From JBGPQJ01 sp963709295 (lineage in GTDB: Bacteria > Chloroflexota > Anaerolineae > Anaerolineales > Villigracilaceae), in assembly GCA_963709295.1 (NCBI GenBank), contig CAVPVW010000008.1, positions 372,001 through 436,000 of the forward strand: a DNA stretch of 64,000 nucleotides, given 5' to 3'. Made by a program: the position numbers and the translations under genes. Positions 25,154 to 34,056 of this stretch are shown here, piece after piece (positions within the stretch are counted from its first letter, which is position 1; each line of letters opens with the position of its first letter). The notes under the pieces were generated by a model. That model was not told where the DNA came from and did no database searches. It was given only the letters and a program-made list of their open reading frames with translations.

Positions 25154-25453
25154 ATGACCGCTAAACCTGCCAAACCTGTCAAGCACGTACCGCAACGCAC
25201 CTGTGTGGGATGCCACACGGTGCGCGCCAAACGGACGCTCGTCCGCGTGGTGCGGACGTCCGAGGGCGTGATGGTGGACCCGACGGGTAAACTGAACGGG
25301 CGCGGGGCTTACCTGCACAACAGCCGTTCCTGCTGGGAACGGGGACTGTCGGGCGCACTGAAAAACGCCCTGAAGGTCGAATTGACAATCGAAGACAAAC
25401 AACGCCTGGAAGCATTCAAGGACTCGCTTCCCACCGAGAGCAGCGTCGAGTGA
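25154..25453 (+). CDS. rnpM: YlxR/RnpM family RNA-binding protein
   Basis: 99 residues with QRTCVGCHTVRAKRTLVRVV and NGRGAYLHNSRSCWE, the DUF448 signature. Members bind RNA; in Firmicutes the protein modulates RNase P. The place between nusA and infB is conserved in many bacteria. The usual GRGAYxC ends in His here, with Cys five residues further on. Confidence 0.92.
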   Translation: MTAKPAKPVKHVPQRTCVGCHTVRAKRTLVRVVRTSEGVMVDPTGKLNGRGAYLHNSRSCWERGLSGALKNALKVELTIEDKQRLEAFKDSLPTESSVE

Positions 25454-25572
25454 ACGCCATGTAAATCACGGCCTGAACCCTCGCTCATCGGCAGATCTCT
25501 TCCAGGTGTTGAGACCTGTGCAGCAGTTATTCATTTGCTGTACAGAACCAGAAAACATACAGGAGGTGTCCC

Positions 25573-27357
25573 ATGAGCAGCACCGGGCCCAAGAAAATCG
25601 AAATCGCTTCCGCCGTCACCGTGCGTGACCTGGCGACCGGACTATCTGTCAGTCCCATCGATATCATCAAAAAATTAATGAGCAATGGCGTGATGGCTTC
25701 CATCAACCAGTCCATTGACTACGACACCGCAGCCATCGTTTCGGCGGAGTTCGGTTATGAAGCCGTCCCTCTTGCCCAGGTCGAGAACGTCAAAGAGGAG
25801 ACGGGGGAGGTACCTCTCTGGCGGCGCATGATCGGTGAAGAAAATGACGCCGATCTCAAACTGCGCCCGCCGGTGGTTACCATCCTGGGTCACGTGGACC
25901 ATGGGAAGACCTCCCTGCTCGACGCCATCCGCAAGACGGACGTGGCGGCGGGCGAGGCCGGCGGCATCACCCAGCATATCGGCGCCTACCAGATCGAGTA
26001 CCAGGGGCGCACCATCACCTTCCTTGACACCCCCGGCCATGCCGCTTTCACCGCCATGCGCGCGCGCGGCGCCCAAGGCGCCGACATCGTGGTCCTGGTG
26101 GTCGCTGCCGACGACGGCGTAATGCCCCAGACGCGCGAAGCCATCGCCCATGCCAAGGCGGCCCGTGTGCCGATCATCGTGGCGATGAACAAGGTCGACA
26201 AACCCAATGCCAATCCCGATCTGCTGAAGAAACAACTCTCCGAGATCGAGCTGGTCCCCGACGACTGGGGCGGCAACACCATGGTCATCCCCGTTTCCGC
26301 CAAGCAGAAGACGGGCATCGAGGACCTGCTCGAGGCCATCAACCTGACCAGCGACAGCATGACCATCCGCGCCAACCCGAACGGCAAGGTCATTGGCACC
26401 GTGGTGGAAGCCGAGCTGGATAAATCCAAGGGCGTGATCGCTACGCTGCTCGTTCAGAACGGCACACTCAAGAACGGCGACATCGTGGTGGCCGGCATGG
26501 CGCACGGCAAGCTCAAGACGGTCTCCGATTACAAAGGAAAGCCCGTTCACAAGGCTTTACCGTCCACGCCTGTGTCCGTCATGGGATTCAACGAAGTCCC
26601 GCCCGCCGGGCTGCTGTTCGAGGTGGTCGAGACCGAGCGCGAAGCCCGCGATATCGTTTCCGAACGGGTTGAGGCGTCCAAAACTCAGACCACTTCGCAA
26701 AAGATGACCCTCGAAGACTTGTTCGCAAAGGTCCAGACCGGCGAACTAAAGGAATTACGCCTGATCATCAAGGCGGACGTGCAAGGATCGCTCGAACCCA
26801 TCATCAAGGAAGTCAACGAACTGGCGAAGAAGGAAAGCGCGATCGCCCTCAAGGTGCTCTACTCCGAGACCGGCAACATCGGCGAAAACGACGTCATGCT
26901 CGCCTCAGCCTCCAAAGCCATCATCGTCGGCTTCAACGTTCAGGCAGAAGTCCCCGCTCGACGGCTGGCTGAATCTGAGGGCGTGGACATTCGTCTCTAC
27001 ACGATCATCTACCGCCTGACCGAGGATATCGAAAAAGCCCTCAAAGGCATGCTCCAGCCGGAGTTTGTCGAAAAAGCCATTGGCAAAGCGACCGTGCTGG
27101 CGCTCTTCCCGATTTCAAAGCTTGGCATGGTGGCCGGCTGCCGTGTAACCGAAGGCGAGATCCGCCGCAACGGAAAGATCCGCCTGCTGCGAAGCAAGGA
27201 CCTGGTGTACGAGGGCGAGATCGGCTCGCTCAAGCATGAGAAGGAGGATGTGCGCGAAGTCCGTACCGGATTCGAGTGCGGCATCCACTTCAAGAACTTC
27301 AACGATGTGCTCGAGGGCGATGTCATCGAGTGCTTTGTGCTGGAGAAATCAGAATAG
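25573..27357 (+). CDS. infB: Translation initiation factor IF-2
   Basis: 594 residues, a short form with one IF2_N domain (VTVRDLATGLSVSPIDIIKK) and no long linker. The GTPase domain shows G1 GHVDHGKTSL, G2 AGGITQHIGAYQ, G3 DTPGHAAF, G4 NKVDK and G5 SAK, followed by domain II, the IF2 domain III and the C-terminal fMet-tRNA-binding barrel. AGGAGGTGTCCC precedes the ATG. It delivers initiator tRNA to the 30S subunit. Confidence 0.97.
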   Translation: MSSTGPKKIEIASAVTVRDLATGLSVSPIDIIKKLMSNGVMASINQSIDYDTAAIVSAEFGYEAVPLAQVENVKEETGEVPLWRRMIGEENDADLKLRPPVVTILGHVDHGKTSLLDAIRKTDVAAGEAGGITQHIGAYQIEYQGRTITFLDTPGHAAFTAMRARGAQGADIVVLVVAADDGVMPQTREAIAHAKAARVPIIVAMNKVDKPNANPDLLKKQLSEIELVPDDWGGNTMVIPVSAKQKTGIEDLLEAINLTSDSMTIRANPNGKVIGTVVEAELDKSKGVIATLLVQNGTLKNGDIVVAGMAHGKLKTVSDYKGKPVHKALPSTPVSVMGFNEVPPAGLLFEVVETEREARDIVSERVEASKTQTTSQKMTLEDLFAKVQTGELKELRLIIKADVQGSLEPIIKEVNELAKKESAIALKVLYSETGNIGENDVMLASASKAIIVGFNVQAEVPARRLAESEGVDIRLYTIIYRLTEDIEKALKGMLQPEFVEKAIGKATVLALFPISKLGMVAGCRVTEGEIRRNGKIRLLRSKDLVYEGEIGSLKHEKEDVREVRTGFECGIHFKNFNDVLEGDVIECFVLEKSE

Positions 27358-27390
27358 AGTGAATGCCTGCCTTCCCGCAGGGAGATAGAG

Positions 27391-27753
27391 ATGCCATCCA
27401 AAGTCAGACTGCAACGTATCGCTGACCGCATCCGCGAGGAGCTCTCGCAGATGCTGATCAAGGAAATCAACGACCCGCGCCTGCACCAGGTGTATATCAC
27501 CGACGTGCGCGTGGACAGGGAGTTATCGTTCGCCGATATTTATGTCTCGGCAGTGGAGGGTCAGGCGCGCAGCGCGGAGATCCTGCAGGGGATGAAAAGC
27601 GCCGGCGGCTACATGCGCCGCGAACTGGCCAACCGCATCGACCTGCGCTCCTTTCCCATCCTGCGTTTCCACTGGGACCCCACACCCGAGAACGCGGACC
27701 ACATCGAACAGCTGCTGGCCCAGATCCGCAAGGAATCCGAGGGGAAGAAATAA
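27391..27753 (+). CDS. rbfA: Ribosome-binding factor A
   Basis: 120 residues; a single KH-like domain with RIADRIREELSQMLIKEIND, VYITDVRVDRELSFADIYVS and LRFHWDPTPENADHIEQLL. It assists late 30S maturation. It lies 33 bases after infB and 11 before nrnA. Confidence 0.95.
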   Translation: MPSKVRLQRIADRIREELSQMLIKEINDPRLHQVYITDVRVDRELSFADIYVSAVEGQARSAEILQGMKSAGGYMRRELANRIDLRSFPILRFHWDPTPENADHIEQLLAQIRKESEGKK

Positions 27754-27764
27754 GGCGCAAATCG

Positions 27765-28718
27765 ATGGAGCATATCCACGCCCTCATCCGCGAGCGCATC
27801 GCCTCCGCCCAAAAGGTCATGGTGACCACGCACCTGCGTCCCGATGGGGATGCGGTCGGCGCGCTGTTGGGGCTGGGGCTGGCGCTGGAGGTAGCGGGCA
27901 AGGCCGTGCAGATGGTCTCTCTGGATGGAATTCCCTCCACGTTCAAGCACCTGACAGGCAGCGCACACGTGCTCAAAAAACCGGAAGATTCCTACGACCT
28001 GACCATCGCCTTGGACTGCGCCGACCATACCCGCGCCGGCAATGTCTTCGAGGGACTCGGTAAACCGGGCATCAACATCGACCACCACATCACCAACGAT
28101 CTGTTTGCCGAGGTCAATCTTATCGAACCGGAGCAGGCGGCAACCTGTGCCATCCTTTTTGATCATCTCGAAGAGTGGGGACTCGCGCTTACGCAGGACA
28201 TCGCCGCCGCCCTGTTGACAGGCATCATCACCGACACGCTGGGATTCCGCACCACGAGCACCACGCCAAAAGTTCTGCGGCAGGCAGCGAACCTGCTGGA
28301 GACCGGCGTGGACTTAACGGACCTGTACATGCGCGGGCTGGTGCGCAAGTCTTTCAACGCTGCCCGCTATTGGGGAGCGGGATTATCCTCCATTCAGCAT
28401 CAAGATGGAATCACCTGGGCCGCATTGACGCTGGAGGACCGTAAGAGCAGCGGTTACTCCACCAACGATGACGCCGATTTGATCAATCACCTGTCCGCCA
28501 TCGACGACAGCAGCGTGGCAATCATCTTCGTCGAACAGCACCACGGGAAGGTCAAGGTCTCCTGGCGGGCGCAAAAACCCGGCCTGGATGTGGCGCAGGT
28601 GGCGCAGCAGTTCGGCGGGGGCGGTCACAAAGCCGCTGCAGGCGCTGAAGTCGCCGGGACAATGGCCGAAGTTCGGGAAAACGTCCTTTCAGTGACAAAA
28701 AAGCTATTGGGGTTGTAA
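27765..28718 (+). CDS. nrnA: DHH phosphoesterase, NrnA-like oligoribonuclease/pAp phosphatase
   Basis: 317 residues. The DHH domain has HLRPDGDAVGALLGL, IALDCADHTRAG and INIDHHITND; the DHHA1 domain ends with FGGGGHKAAAGAEV. These supply the two-metal site. NrnA degrades short RNAs and dephosphorylates pAp. Placement between rbfA and truB is common in Gram-positive and Chloroflexota genomes. Confidence 0.92.
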   Translation: MEHIHALIRERIASAQKVMVTTHLRPDGDAVGALLGLGLALEVAGKAVQMVSLDGIPSTFKHLTGSAHVLKKPEDSYDLTIALDCADHTRAGNVFEGLGKPGINIDHHITNDLFAEVNLIEPEQAATCAILFDHLEEWGLALTQDIAAALLTGIITDTLGFRTTSTTPKVLRQAANLLETGVDLTDLYMRGLVRKSFNAARYWGAGLSSIQHQDGITWAALTLEDRKSSGYSTNDDADLINHLSAIDDSSVAIIFVEQHHGKVKVSWRAQKPGLDVAQVAQQFGGGGHKAAAGAEVAGTMAEVRENVLSVTKKLLGL

Positions 28719-28855
28719 GGCGCAAAAAACCATTTTTACGTTAGAATTATGCTGTTCATTCATCAATGGGGAAGACGTAAAAATCACATCAGTGGGAAAT
28801 AAAATCGACTTATCGCGCGAGCTGACAATCATCCACACGCGCGAGGAGGCACTCA

Positions 28856-29770
28856 ATGGTTAGTTCACAGGATCTAAAAAATGCCATCTCCGGCGCGCTG
28901 GTCGTTGACAAACCGACCGGCATGACCTCGCATGATGTCGTGCAGGCCGTCCGCAACGGCACCGGTATCCGCCGTGCCGGTCATACCGGCACGCTCGACC
29001 CGCGTGCCTCCGGTGTGCTGGTGGTGCTGCTGGGGCCGGCGGTGCGCCTGAGCGAGTTCATCTCCGCGTCCGACAAGCGCTACCAGGCCATCATCCGCCT
29101 GGGGGCCTCGACGGATACCTTTGACGCGGACGGAAAATTCACACGCAAAACAGAAGCCCCGGTGAACGTGACCGAGACGCAGTTCGAAGAAGCGCTGATG
29201 AAATTCGTTGGCCATATCCAGCAGACCCCCCCGCCCTACTCGGCGGTCAAGGTACAGGGGCGCAAAGCGTATGAGATGGCCCGCGAGGGCGAGGAAGTCG
29301 ATCTCGCGCCGCGCACGATCGATGTATATCACCTGGAGGTGCTGGAATGGGCGCCGCCCGAAGCGGTCATCGATGTTCATTGCTCCTCCGGAACGTACGT
29401 CCGCTCGCTGGCCAATGACCTGGGCGACATGCTCGGATGCGGCGGTTACCTGGTCGGCCTGCGCCGCACCAAGAGCGGACGATTCTCTCTGCGCGATGCG
29501 ACCCCGCTGCGAAAACTCCAAGAAACGTTTCGCGACGGAACCTGGTCCCAGTATCTGATTCCCGCTGCCGAAGCGCTCGGGGACTGGCCCTCTCTCGAAC
29601 TCAACCCCGACCAGGTGGACGCCATCAAGCATGGTCACCGCGTCCCCGCAGCAGAGGATGCCAAGCCGGGCATGGTTCGCGCGGTGAGCATGGCGGGCGA
29701 ACTGGTGGCCCTCATGGAACTGGATGAAGAAGCCCGGCAGTGGAAACCCAAGAAAGTATTCTTCTCCTAA
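28856..29770 (+). CDS. truB: tRNA pseudouridine(55) synthase
   Basis: 304 residues. Motifs are LVVDKPTGMTSHDVV, RRAGHTGTLDPRASGVL (catalytic Asp), YQAIIRLGASTDTFDADG, TPPPYSAVKVQGRKAYE and CSSGTYVRSLANDLG. A C-terminal PUA-like part follows. GAGGAGG precedes the ATG. The 137-base gap before it shows no further gene that can be supported. Confidence 0.96.
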   Translation: MVSSQDLKNAISGALVVDKPTGMTSHDVVQAVRNGTGIRRAGHTGTLDPRASGVLVVLLGPAVRLSEFISASDKRYQAIIRLGASTDTFDADGKFTRKTEAPVNVTETQFEEALMKFVGHIQQTPPPYSAVKVQGRKAYEMAREGEEVDLAPRTIDVYHLEVLEWAPPEAVIDVHCSSGTYVRSLANDLGDMLGCGGYLVGLRRTKSGRFSLRDATPLRKLQETFRDGTWSQYLIPAAEALGDWPSLELNPDQVDAIKHGHRVPAAEDAKPGMVRAVSMAGELVALMELDEEARQWKPKKVFFS

Positions 29771-29806
29771 AACCGCTTTTTCATTTCACCACTTCATTCT
29801 CCCGAT

Positions 29807-30724
29807 ATGCTACACGTTACGTCCCTGAATGACATTCAACTGAATGGCACCTGGCTGACCATCGGGGTGTTCGACGGCGTTCACCGCGGGCACCAGGCCA
29901 TCCTGCGCCAGTTGGTGGAAGGCGCGCACGCCGCCGGCAGCCCGGCAGCCGTGCTCACCTTCGCCCGCCACCCTGCCGAGGTGCTTGGTCATCGCAGCCT
30001 CAAATGCCTGACTACCTCCGAGGAGCGCGCGGAACTGCTCGGCAAACTGGGCGTGGATGCAGTCATCACTCATCCATTCGATGAGCAGGTGGCGGCGTTG
30101 TCTGCGGAGGAATTCATGAAACCGATCAAGGAAAGGCTGGGGTTGAGTTGACTGCTGATCGGCTATGATTTTGCCCTCGGCAAAGGCCGCGAAGGCAATG
30201 CATCCCGGCTGGCGGAAATTGGCAGGGAGATGGGGTACAGCGTCCAGGTGGTGGAGGCGGTCAGTGATGAAAGCGGTCTGATCTCGTCCACAGTCATCCG
30301 CAAGTTGGTATCCGTTGGGGATGTGGCGGATGCCGCCAAGATGCTTGGGCATCCTTATGTGATTTCCGGTTCGGTCGTTCACGGCTCCGCGCGAGGGCAT
30401 TCGCTCGGATTCCCTACTGCCAATGTGGGTGTTCCGCCCGGAAAGCTTATCCCGGCTTTTGGCATCTATGCCTGCTGGGCAGAGGTCAACGGTGAACGCC
30501 ACAAGGCTGCCATCAGCATCGGTATCCGCCCAACCTTCGAACAAAATGAGCCGGACGTCCGCGTGGAAGCCTTTCTGCTCGATTACGGCAAGGACCTTTA
30601 CGGGCAGAAAGTCACGCTGGAATTCATCCAGCGCCTGCGCGATGAGATGAAATACCCCAGCGCGGAGGCGCTCATCGCCCAGATCGAGTCAGACGTTGCG
30701 ACCGTTCGATCGATTTTGAAATAA
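29807..30724 (+). CDS. ribF: Bifunctional riboflavin kinase/FAD synthetase with in-frame TGA
   Basis: One continuous frame interrupted only by TGA at 30149-30151. Before it: FAD-synthetase half with IGVFDGVHRGHQAIL and VLTFARHPAEVLG. After it: LLIGYDFALGKGREGN, SSTVIRKLV, then the riboflavin-kinase half (VVHGSARGHSLGFPTANV, AFGIYACWAEVNG, VRVEAFLLDYGKDLYG). A single base change (for example TGG to TGA after ERLGLS) explains the break. RibF makes FMN and FAD and is normally essential, so a base-call error, or another ribF copy elsewhere, is expected. TGA as Trp is unlikely because other genes here end with TGA. Confidence 0.88.
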
Positions 30725-30797
30725 ACCGCCCCTTGCTCTCGAGGGCGTTTTCGTCTATAGTTGCGCCCAAGTCCAAGCGTTCTATTCCGGAGTCGCC

Positions 30798-32207
30798 ATG
30801 TCCAAACGTGACATCTACCTGCTCTCCCCCATGCAACTCTCACCCGAAACCATCGCCGTCGCCTTTGCCAAGACCTCCCGCGCGCCCGAATCGTTCCGCG
30901 ACATAGCCGCGGAATTGAGCGACGAAAAATCCGCACAGTTCCACGAGAAATGGGTGGTGGGATACGGGCATGCCTCCGTGGCTGAACATGCCGTTTTGCA
31001 CCTGGCCATCGAGAACGTCTCGCGCGTGGCTATCGAGAGCATCGAAAGCAACCGGCTTGCATCCTACACCGAAAAATCCACCCGCTATCAGAAGTGGGAT
31101 GCCGACGCCTTTACCATTCCCCCCGAGCTTGAGTCTCACCCGCTGCGCGAGGGATACGTTTCAGCCTGCCAGTTGTTGTTCAAGACTTACCTGGACTCCC
31201 TTGCCCCGCTCCGCAGCCTGGTCGAATCCAGCACATCACGACGCGAGAACGAAAACGACGAGGCCTACGACCGCCGGATCCGTTCCCAGTATGTCAATTC
31301 GTGCCGCTTCCTGCTGCCCGCTGCGGCGCACGCCAACGTCGGCATGACGGCCAACGCGCGTGTGCTCGAGAATGCCATCCGCAAGATGCGCTCGCACCCG
31401 CTGGCGGAGGTCCGCTTGATCGGCGAGGAGATCAAGGATGTTGCCCAGGGCGAGGTACCCACCCTGGTTAAGTATGCCGAACCTGTGCCCTATCTCATCG
31501 AAACATCGAAGGAACTGTCAACGATTGCCCCTCCCGCGAAGTCACACGGCATAGAGGACTGGTGCACATTAATAGATTATGACCGCGCCGGGGAGGAGAA
31601 GGTGCTGGCAGCGGCGCTATACCGATTTGGCGAAATGGATTTTTCCGAAGCGCTGGCTCACGTGCGCGGATTGAATCCCGCTCACAGATCGGACCTGGCG
31701 GATGCCCTGCTCAAACGGCTCGGGCGGTACGACACCCCGTTGCGCGAGTTGGAGCACACCGCTTACACCTTTGATCTGATAATGGATCAGGGTGCCTACG
31801 CGGAATTCAAACGTCATCGCATGATGTCGCAAACTCCTCAGTCCCTCACCTGCCGCCTGGGGTATGCTGTTCCAAAACGCATCATCGAAGCGGGGTTCGA
31901 ATCCCCCTACCGCAAAGCCATGGAGCAGGCCGCCACGGTCTTTGAGAAACTGCATGCCTTCGATCCGCTCGTGGCGCAATACATCGTGCCCAACGGATTC
32001 AACCGCCGTGTCCTGGCCACATTCAACCTGCGGGAGGCCTATGCCTTCTGTCAACTTCGCGCTGCGGCCAACGCACATTTTTCGATCCGCAGGGTTGCGC
32101 AGCGGATGACGGAGGCGATAAAGGGTGTCCACCCGCTGCTGATGAAATTTGTCACTGTTCCGGAGAAGGAATCCTGGCAAAGTATCGAAAATGAATATTT
32201 TTCGTAA
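30798..32207 (+). CDS. thyX: FAD-dependent thymidylate synthase, tandem ThyX form
   Basis: 469 residues, about twice the usual ThyX. Two ThyX-like halves are visible. The first has WVVGYGHASVAEHAVLHL and SNRLASYTEKSTRYQKW; the second has LEHTAYTFDLIMDQGAYAEF and EFKRHRMMSQTPQSLTCR, which keeps the RHRxxSxxxxSxR core. FNLREAYAFCQLRAAANAHF is the C-terminal signature. ThyX methylates dUMP using methylene-THF and FAD. Tandem forms occur in Chloroflexota; the first half has lost part of the RHR motif and may be structural. Confidence 0.92.
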   Translation: MSKRDIYLLSPMQLSPETIAVAFAKTSRAPESFRDIAAELSDEKSAQFHEKWVVGYGHASVAEHAVLHLAIENVSRVAIESIESNRLASYTEKSTRYQKWDADAFTIPPELESHPLREGYVSACQLLFKTYLDSLAPLRSLVESSTSRRENENDEAYDRRIRSQYVNSCRFLLPAAAHANVGMTANARVLENAIRKMRSHPLAEVRLIGEEIKDVAQGEVPTLVKYAEPVPYLIETSKELSTIAPPAKSHGIEDWCTLIDYDRAGEEKVLAAALYRFGEMDFSEALAHVRGLNPAHRSDLADALLKRLGRYDTPLRELEHTAYTFDLIMDQGAYAEFKRHRMMSQTPQSLTCRLGYAVPKRIIEAGFESPYRKAMEQAATVFEKLHAFDPLVAQYIVPNGFNRRVLATFNLREAYAFCQLRAAANAHFSIRRVAQRMTEAIKGVHPLLMKFVTVPEKESWQSIENEYFS

Positions 32208-32227
32208 TTCAATCCCCTAATGCGTTC

Positions 32228-32278
32228 TTTTGAAACAATAGACCCTGCGGGCATTCCGCAGGGTCTATTGTTTCAAAA
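32228..32278. terminator. Bidirectional terminator, 23-bp perfect stem
   Basis: Arms at 32228-32250 and 32256-32278 are exact complements with a GCATT loop, rich in T/A at both outer ends. It sits between the convergent thyX and methyltransferase genes. Confidence 0.85.
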
Positions 32279-32288
32279 TCAAATAAAA

Positions 32289-32945
32289 TCACCGCCCCGA
32301 TTTCTGACCAACTCCAAGCAAGGTCGTTCCGTAAATAACAAATACCCTTATATTGACAAGGCCGATTTCTTCCAATAATACTGCCATCTCAGCCCTGTGA
32401 AAAGGATCTTCGTCTCCAAAAGGCCAGTATTTGCCAAAAGCACGACGGACGATCAAATTATAAACAGAGCTTGCCCAGGGGACCATCACACATACCCAAC
32501 CATCAGTGCGAGTCACGCGAACTTTTTCCATCATCATTTGGGCGGCCTGAACCCGGGTGAAGTGCTCTATGAGGCCAATGCTGAAACTGACATCAAAATG
32601 TATCTCTGGCAGTGGCAGGTTGAAAGCACTGGCAACCGATGTGAAATAGGAAGGGCTGAGTTGATTCACCAGGCGAACAGCCTCGGGAGAGATATCCAAT
32701 GCATAACAGATGCTGTTATCAAAATGACCATCCAAGTAATGAAGAGTGCGCGCTGAACCACAACCGACCTCTAAAAGCCTTGGTGATTGCAAATTTCCGG
32801 TAACCTTGGATATTTTTCGGGCATAAGCGCTTGAAAACAGAAACCGTATGCGCCAAAGCAAACGATGAAACAAACTCTCACTTGATGCGTGAGTTGCCCA
32901 GAAGGTATCCCATAATCTCCTATGAGCGTGGTCGTTTAGTTCCAT
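32289..32945 (-). CDS. SAM-dependent methyltransferase
   Basis: 218 residues. Motif I is LLEVGCGSARTLHYLD, then CYALDISPEAVRLVN, NLPLPEIHFDVSFSIGLIEH and an EEIGLVNIRVFVIY end. Class I methyltransferase of unknown substrate. By eye its bases are more AT-rich than the neighbouring genes, which may mean transfer. Start at 32945 lacks a clear ribosome-binding site. Confidence 0.82.
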   Translation of the reverse strand: MELNDHAHRRLWDTFWATHASSESLFHRLLWRIRFLFSSAYARKISKVTGNLQSPRLLEVGCGSARTLHYLDGHFDNSICYALDISPEAVRLVNQLSPSYFTSVASAFNLPLPEIHFDVSFSIGLIEHFTRVQAAQMMMEKVRVTRTDGWVCVMVPWASSVYNLIVRRAFGKYWPFGDEDPFHRAEMAVLLEEIGLVNIRVFVIYGTTLLGVGQKSGR

Positions 32946-33011
32946 ATGTCAGGCGACAGGAGGTTACGAATTTGCCAACGTTTTTTCGTTGATATCAAAT
33001 AAAGATCACTC

Positions 33012-33986
33012 TTAATTATTGGGATCATTCCCCAGGATTCCGTCAATGCGTGCCATATTCTCCGGGGTGAGTTTCGCAGCCACCTCGGCTGCCTTCAGAT
33101 TCTCATGCACCTGCGAGACGCGACTCGCGCCCGTGATGACTGTGCTGACATTGGGATTTTTGAGACACCAGGCAATCGCGAGCTGCGCGAGAGTGCAGCC
33201 CAGCTCTTGAGCTACAGGGAAAAGTGCTTTTACTTTGGCGATTGAATTAGCGTCCGTCAAGGTTCCATGCAGCCACTCGTAACCCTTGAGCGCGCCGCGG
33301 CTGTCGGCCGGGATGCCGTCATTGTATTTCCCGGTCAGCAAACCGGATGCCAGCGGGGACCAGGTGGTGGAGCCGTAACCGTAGTCTTTGAAGAGACGGG
33401 AATATTCCTTCTCGAAGCGTTCACGCACCAGCATGTTGTACTGCGGCTGCTCCATGACCGGTTTGTGCAGGTGATGTTTCTCGGCAATTTCAATCGCCGA
33501 GATGATCTCAGTCGCCGGCCATTCGGAAGTGCCCCAGTAGAGCGCTTTGCCCCGCTCGATGATGTTGTGCATGGCCCAGACAGTCTCTTCCACCGGTGTG
33601 GTCGGGTCCGGGCGATGGCAATAGATAAGATCCACGTAATCCAGTCCGAAGCGCTGGAGCGAGCCGTTGATACCTTCGATCAACCGCTTGCGGTTGAGGG
33701 TGTTCTCCTCATTGGGTCCTTTGTTGATGCCCCAAAAAAACTTCGTCGAGACGAGATAACCGGATCGGCGCCAACCCAATTTCTTGAGTGCCGCACCCAT
33801 GATCTGCTCGGATTTCCCGCCGGCATAGACTTCCGCATTGTCGAAGAAGTTGACCCCGGCTTCATATGCAGCGGCCATGCTCTCGGCAGCGGCATCCACA
33901 TCCACCTGGTTGCTGAATGTGACCCATGATCCAAAAGATAACTCACTGACCTTGAGGCCCGTGCGGCCCAAATAACGATATTCCAT
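33012..33986 (-). CDS. Aldo/keto reductase, Kv-beta-like
   Basis: 324 residues, full length. The start YRYLGRTGLKVSELSFGSW, the catalytic residues in FFDNAEVYAGG (Asp, Tyr), VSTKFFW (Lys) and LIYCHRPDP (His), and the NADPH-binding end VITGASRVSQVHENL place it in the AKR family near voltage-gated K-channel beta subunits and YghZ. Substrate unknown; such enzymes reduce small aldehydes such as methylglyoxal. Confidence 0.93.
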   Translation of the reverse strand: MEYRYLGRTGLKVSELSFGSWVTFSNQVDVDAAAESMAAAYEAGVNFFDNAEVYAGGKSEQIMGAALKKLGWRRSGYLVSTKFFWGINKGPNEENTLNRKRLIEGINGSLQRFGLDYVDLIYCHRPDPTTPVEETVWAMHNIIERGKALYWGTSEWPATEIISAIEIAEKHHLHKPVMEQPQYNMLVRERFEKEYSRLFKDYGYGSTTWSPLASGLLTGKYNDGIPADSRGALKGYEWLHGTLTDANSIAKVKALFPVAQELGCTLAQLAIAWCLKNPNVSTVITGASRVSQVHENLKAAEVAAKLTPENMARIDGILGNDPNN

Positions 33987-34056
33987 CTGGCTTTTCCTCC
34001 AATGTTTTTACTGATTATACGGCTGATGAACAGAAAACATTTACGTTTTTGCGGTC

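Noticed and set aside
24070..25230. 386-codon minus-strand open frame over nusA
   Set aside because: Low-complexity antisense of nusA; only one real coding frame fits the KH and S1 motifs.
28780..28855. Small frame before truB encoding GNKIDLSRELTIIHTREEAL
   Set aside because: It has no ribosome-binding site or recognised family, and its end runs into the truB start; too weak to call.
30149..30151. TGA in ribF as selenocysteine or as a recoded Trp codon
   Set aside because: No SECIS-like stem follows, the site is not a known Sec position, and several other genes in the window end with TGA.
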